From: Ewingella allii
GTDB lineage: Bacteria; Pseudomonadota; Gammaproteobacteria; Enterobacterales; Enterobacteriaceae
Direction: 5' to 3'
Length of the DNA: 64,000 nucleotides
Assembly: GCF_044430645.1 (NCBI RefSeq)
Contig: NZ_JAWUDN010000001.1
Coordinates: forward strand, 124,001 to 188,000
Shown: piece after piece, positions 61,318-64,000 of the stretch
How positions within the stretch are numbered: the first letter of the stretch is position 1
How the letters are laid out: each line of letters opens with the position of its first letter
Position numbers and translations under genes: made by a program
Notes under the pieces: generated by a model
Seen by the model: the letters and a program-made list of their open reading frames with translations, nothing else
The model's database searches: none
Told to the model about the DNA's origin: nothing

Positions 61318-62208
61318 TTAGAGATCGCTTATCGGCGACCGATACTGTTGATTGAAATGGTAGACCGCGCCGATGAGTCCGGCGTCATTGCCGTGGCTGA
61401 CGATATCGACATAATCATCAATCCCGAACCAGGCCAGATGTTGACGAAGTAATGCAAGAAATCCGGGGCGCTCAACAATGCCGCCGCCCACCAGAATGAT
61501 TTGTGGATCAAACAGATTCACCAGGTTGTACAGGCCGCTGCCGATATCATTCAAAAACTCGGAGACTAAACGCTGGCACACGGCATCCCCGGCCTCGTAG
61601 CAGTCAAAGATCTCCTCTCCGCTCACCTCATTGAGCGACTTACCAACGTGCTCTGCATAGTTCTGGCGCAGGGTACGTAGAGTGCAATTGTCATTCATGG
61701 TGTACTGGCGAACATCGCGCGGGCCGGGGCGCTCGGTCAGCATGTAACCGAATTCTCCGGCGCGGAAACGGGCGCCGTGAACCAGTTGGTTATTGCAAAA
61801 AATAGCCCCGCCGATGCCCGTACCGATGGTCAGCACCAAAAAGTTGGCCATGTCGGCGGCCTTGCCTTGCCAGCGCTCGGCCAATAACGCGCAGTTGGCG
61901 TCATTTTCGATGGCGACGGGAAGCTGCGTTTGCTGCTCGAGCCACTCTTTCATGGCGAAATGATCAAAGCGGCGAATGGCTCCGCCCATTTCGATAAAGC
62001 CGGTGTGTGGATTGACATAACCCGGCGCGCTGATGGCGATCCCTTCACAGTCGGGATGCGCCGCGACCCATTGCACCATCGCCTGTAAAATCTGTTCACC
62101 GTCGCTGTTGCTAATGGGCTGGTTGGCCTTCTCCAGCACTTTCCCTTCAGAGTTAAGGACGCCCATTTTTAACGCCGTGCCACCAATATCAAATGCGGCA
62201 ATCTTCAT
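61318..62208 (-). CDS. bglK: ROK-family beta-glucoside kinase BglK
   Basis: 296 residues. The ATP motif is DIGGTALKMG; the sugar-binding motif is ENDANCALLAER with HGARFRAGEFGYM. Sequence and length follow Klebsiella BglK, including the ENCTLR-like NDNCTLRTL region where many ROK kinases have a CxCGxxGC zinc motif. BglK phosphorylates cellobiose and other beta-glucosides at O6 with ATP, supplying the GH1 enzyme for substrates that entered without PTS. Operon with the GH1 gene. Confidence 0.88.
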   Translation of the reverse strand: MKIAAFDIGGTALKMGVLNSEGKVLEKANQPISNSDGEQILQAMVQWVAAHPDCEGIAISAPGYVNPHTGFIEMGGAIRRFDHFAMKEWLEQQTQLPVAIENDANCALLAERWQGKAADMANFLVLTIGTGIGGAIFCNNQLVHGARFRAGEFGYMLTERPGPRDVRQYTMNDNCTLRTLRQNYAEHVGKSLNEVSGEEIFDCYEAGDAVCQRLVSEFLNDIGSGLYNLVNLFDPQIILVGGGIVERPGFLALLRQHLAWFGIDDYVDIVSHGNDAGLIGAVYHFNQQYRSPISDL

Positions 62209-62545
62209 GTGGTTAATTCCTTCTGAGTTTTTATTTCTGCACAGTGAAAGAATTCAATCTTATTTATTTTTAATTATTCGTTCTGAAAGCGAATAAAAGC
62301 TTAATCAATTGAAAGGAGAGTAGGCAAGGTTGTGCCTCATCATGAATTGCACCTCTTTTGCACTTCTTTAACAGTAGGTTATACAAAGAGTTATGTCTTC
62401 TTTCAGAGGCTTAAAGATGGGAGGTGCATTTATTATCTGATTTATGCACCACTTTTTTGAGCGGAACTGTGATCAATATGACGCTAGGGGACCAAACCCA
62501 GGCGTCGGATTTGGTCGATTAAATTAAATAACTTTTATTGATCCA
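62209..62545. promoter_or_regulatory. Control region between bglK and the GntR gene, with inverted repeat
   Basis: 337 bases, AT-rich, no gene. GGTGCAT at 62423-62429 and ATGCACC at 62444-62450 form a perfect inverted repeat with a 14-base spacer. A further TTGCACC and TTTGCAC occur at about 62347-62362. These are candidate operators for the GntR/UTRA regulator and the promoter region of bglK-GH1. Confidence 0.45.
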
Positions 62546-63265
62546 TTAAGCTGGCTGGCGGGCCATCTTGCGCGGCAGGAAATACTTCACTTGGAATTCA
62601 AACACATTGGTATAGAGGATGGAAAAATCGATGGGCGCATGGTTGGCATCCACCGATTGGGTTTCCATCCTGATAATTGGATCACGGACGCTAATATTGA
62701 GCATTTTGGCCACTTCGAGGGGAGGAAGTACCGGGTGGAGTGATTCATAGCAGCCGTGTATTTTGACGCCGCACTCATGCTCGATATAGAAAAACTTGGA
62801 TTTTTTCATATGGTTAATCGTCAGGTCCGGGAAGCGATTAACCGAAAGCCACGTCTCCTCCAGCTGCATCGGGACATTGTCGATGTAACGCAGCCGCTTG
62901 GCGTAATAAACCGGTTCGCCGATAGCTAAATGCAGTCGGCTGGCAATGTCCTCTGTGGCCTGCTGCAATTCAAATCTCAGGACCTGACTGGTCGGTTTTT
63001 TCCCTTCGCTTTTAGCAATTTCGGTAAAACTGTCCAGATGGGTGACCGAGGCTTGAAAATGTTTATTGCGCAGATAGGTGCCCGAGCCGTGCCTGCGCTC
63101 AATAAGTTCCTCATCTTCAAGAACTTTCAGCGCCTTTCTCATGGTATTTCGCGACACATTATAAAGTTTAGCCAGCTCTATTTCCGCCGGAAAGATATCG
63201 CCAATATTGTATGTCGGACTACTAATTCTTTTTTTTAGTAAGTTCACAATATCTTTGTATACCAC
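62546..63265 (-). CDS. GntR-family (UTRA) regulator of the beta-glucoside locus
   Basis: 239 residues. An N-terminal winged helix (YNIGDIFPAEIELAKLYNVS, NTMRKALKVLEDEELIERR) and GSGTYL are GntR/HutC features. A UTRA effector domain fills residues 90-235 (VYYAKRLRYIDNVPMQLEE, DFSILYTNVFEFQVKY). Such regulators usually respond to a phosphorylated sugar. Divergent from the PTS genes and upstream of bglK-GH1 on the same strand; AAGGAGG precedes the start. Confidence 0.88.
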   Translation of the reverse strand: MVYKDIVNLLKKRISSPTYNIGDIFPAEIELAKLYNVSRNTMRKALKVLEDEELIERRHGSGTYLRNKHFQASVTHLDSFTEIAKSEGKKPTSQVLRFELQQATEDIASRLHLAIGEPVYYAKRLRYIDNVPMQLEETWLSVNRFPDLTINHMKKSKFFYIEHECGVKIHGCYESLHPVLPPLEVAKMLNISVRDPIIRMETQSVDANHAPIDFSILYTNVFEFQVKYFLPRKMARQPA

Positions 63266-63462
63266 TTTTGAACCTCCTTAATTCTTTATAAAACAGTAAA
63301 CTACAAGTTTCCGAGACAAAAAATTAATCACACGTTCATTTTTATCTATTTTTTTAAACAACTCCGCTCTTACTAACTGTGATCGCAATGGCAATTTCTT
63401 TCATTGAAATTCATTAAGTTACCCGACGGGTCGACTATCAACATATATTAATTGGGTGACAA

Positions 63463-63777
63463 ATGAAGAATATTTTATTGGTATGCGCTGCCGGCATGTC
63501 CACCAGTATGCTGGTCAAGCGAATGAGAGAACACGCCGCAGCGGGAAACGTTGCCGTAAATATCGACGCTTTTTCTGTGCCTGAGGCCAAGGAAAAAATA
63601 AAAAGAAATGAGGCTGACGTTGTCCTATTAGGACCGCAGGTTCGCTTCCAAAAAAGTGAAATAGAAACTGCTGCTCAGGGGAAAATCCCCGTTGCAGTTA
63701 TCGATATGAAGCATTATGGGCAGATGGATGGTAAAGCCGTATTGGAGAGTGCTTTATCGCTAATGTCAGATAACTAA
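63463..63777 (+). CDS. PTS enzyme IIB, lactose/cellobiose family
   Basis: 104 residues, the length of ChbB/CelA IIB proteins. The phosphorylated Cys8 is in LLVCAAGMSTSMLVKRM (P-loop). DVVLLGPQVRFQ and IDMKHYGQMDGKAVL are typical. It passes phosphate from IIA to the sugar entering through IIC. The IIC gene begins 167 bases downstream, after a hairpin (TCACCGAA / TTCGGTGA, about 63814-63834) that may reduce downstream expression. Confidence 0.93.
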   Translation: MKNILLVCAAGMSTSMLVKRMREHAAAGNVAVNIDAFSVPEAKEKIKRNEADVVLLGPQVRFQKSEIETAAQGKIPVAVIDMKHYGQMDGKAVLESALSLMSDN

Positions 63778-63944
63778 ATCCTTATGCTGTAGATAATTAC
63801 CAAATAAAAAATTCACCGAAGCGTATTTCGGTGATTGCTTATGGACACAATATAGTCAGGCGGCTTTTAAAAAAATAATGCCTGATTTTATCTACTGATC
63901 AAAGTGCACGTTTAATAATTCATTCTACTATAAAAGGACTCATC

Positions 63945-64000
63945 ATGAGTTTAATGAATGCCTTTGAACGCGGTATGGAGAAGATCCTTGTTCCAATCGC
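63945..64000 (+). CDS. Start of PTS enzyme IIC (cellobiose type), cut by window edge
   Basis: AAAGGA precedes an ATG at 63945 and 18 codons are visible (MSLMNAFERGMEKILVPI). The N-terminus resembles lactose/cellobiose IIC proteins (family members begin ...FxEKxxxPxA), and it follows a IIB gene. Confidence 0.75.
   Translation, partial: MSLMNAFERGMEKILVPI

Noticed and set aside
1..64000. Prophage, insertion sequence, integrase, rRNA or tRNA genes
   Set aside because: No transposase, integrase, phage structural gene, tRNA cloverleaf or rRNA segment was recognised in reading the window.

Overview
The window is a chromosomal segment of a Gram-negative gammaproteobacterium of the order Enterobacterales. 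Gene content, order and protein similarity recall the E. coli 57-minute region (glmY-glrK-qseG-glrR-glnB-hmp-glyA-hcaT-csiE-suhB-trmJ-isc-pepB-sseB-ndk-rlmN-rodZ-ispG-hisS-yfgM-bamB-der-xseA-guaBA). Several accessory genes (a PilW-type lipoprotein, protealysin with its inhibitor, an NdvB-like cyclic glucan synthase) point to the Yersiniaceae side of the order (Serratia/Rahnella/Rouxiella/Ewingella-like). That placement is inference from remembered families; no search was run.

Layout. 1-3158 is the N-terminal third of a giant cyclic beta-glucan synthase on the minus strand. 3.3-17 kb is an accessory stretch: a LuxR-type gene remnant, an AraC regulator with an EamA exporter, small regulators and lipoproteins (DUF3053, DUF1615, YnfC), a cold-shock gene with its long leader, candidate tiny membrane ORFs, the pyruvate transporter gene yhjX preceded by a near-perfect YpdB site, and an AT-rich two-gene operon. 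That operon encodes a small lipoprotein and a secreted coiled-coil protein ending in a catalytically degenerate FKBP domain. 17.2-19.2 kb is a PBP2-type transpeptidase, probably a paralogue, where purL sits in E. coli.

19.2-23.8 kb is the GlmY/GlrKR module. The sRNA gene glmY has a sigma-54 promoter, three GlrR half-site pairs and two IHF sites upstream, followed by glrK-qseG-glrR and glnB. 23.8-31.2 kb has hmp (NsrR site), glyA, hcaT, csiE and a DUF1007/NicO metal-transport pair. 31.2-47.3 kb is the housekeeping core: suhB, trmJ, iscR, iscS, pepB, sseB, ndk, rlmN, pilW-like, rodZ, ispG, hisS, yfgM, bamB, der.

The most striking observation is in the isc locus. iscR and iscS are present, but iscU, iscA, hscB, hscA, fdx and iscX are absent: only 102 bp separate iscS from pepB. 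IscS stops about 15 residues early, losing the tail that binds the IscU scaffold, while its PLP lysine and active-site cysteine remain. A strong terminator separates iscR from iscS. IscR keeps its cluster ligands (C92, C98, C104, H107) and two type-1 sites upstream. This looks like a dismantled ISC system in which IscS may survive for sulfur transfer (for example tRNA thiolation) and IscR as a regulator, presumably with another cluster-assembly machinery elsewhere.

47.3-64 kb mixes accessory and core genes: an AEC transporter, yfgJ, the protealysin-emfourin pair, a LacI regulator divergent from an MFS-GH31 sugar operon, xseA, guaB-guaA, and a beta-glucoside locus (GH1 6-phospho-beta-glucosidase, BglK kinase, GntR regulator, PTS IIB and the start of IIC) running off the right end.
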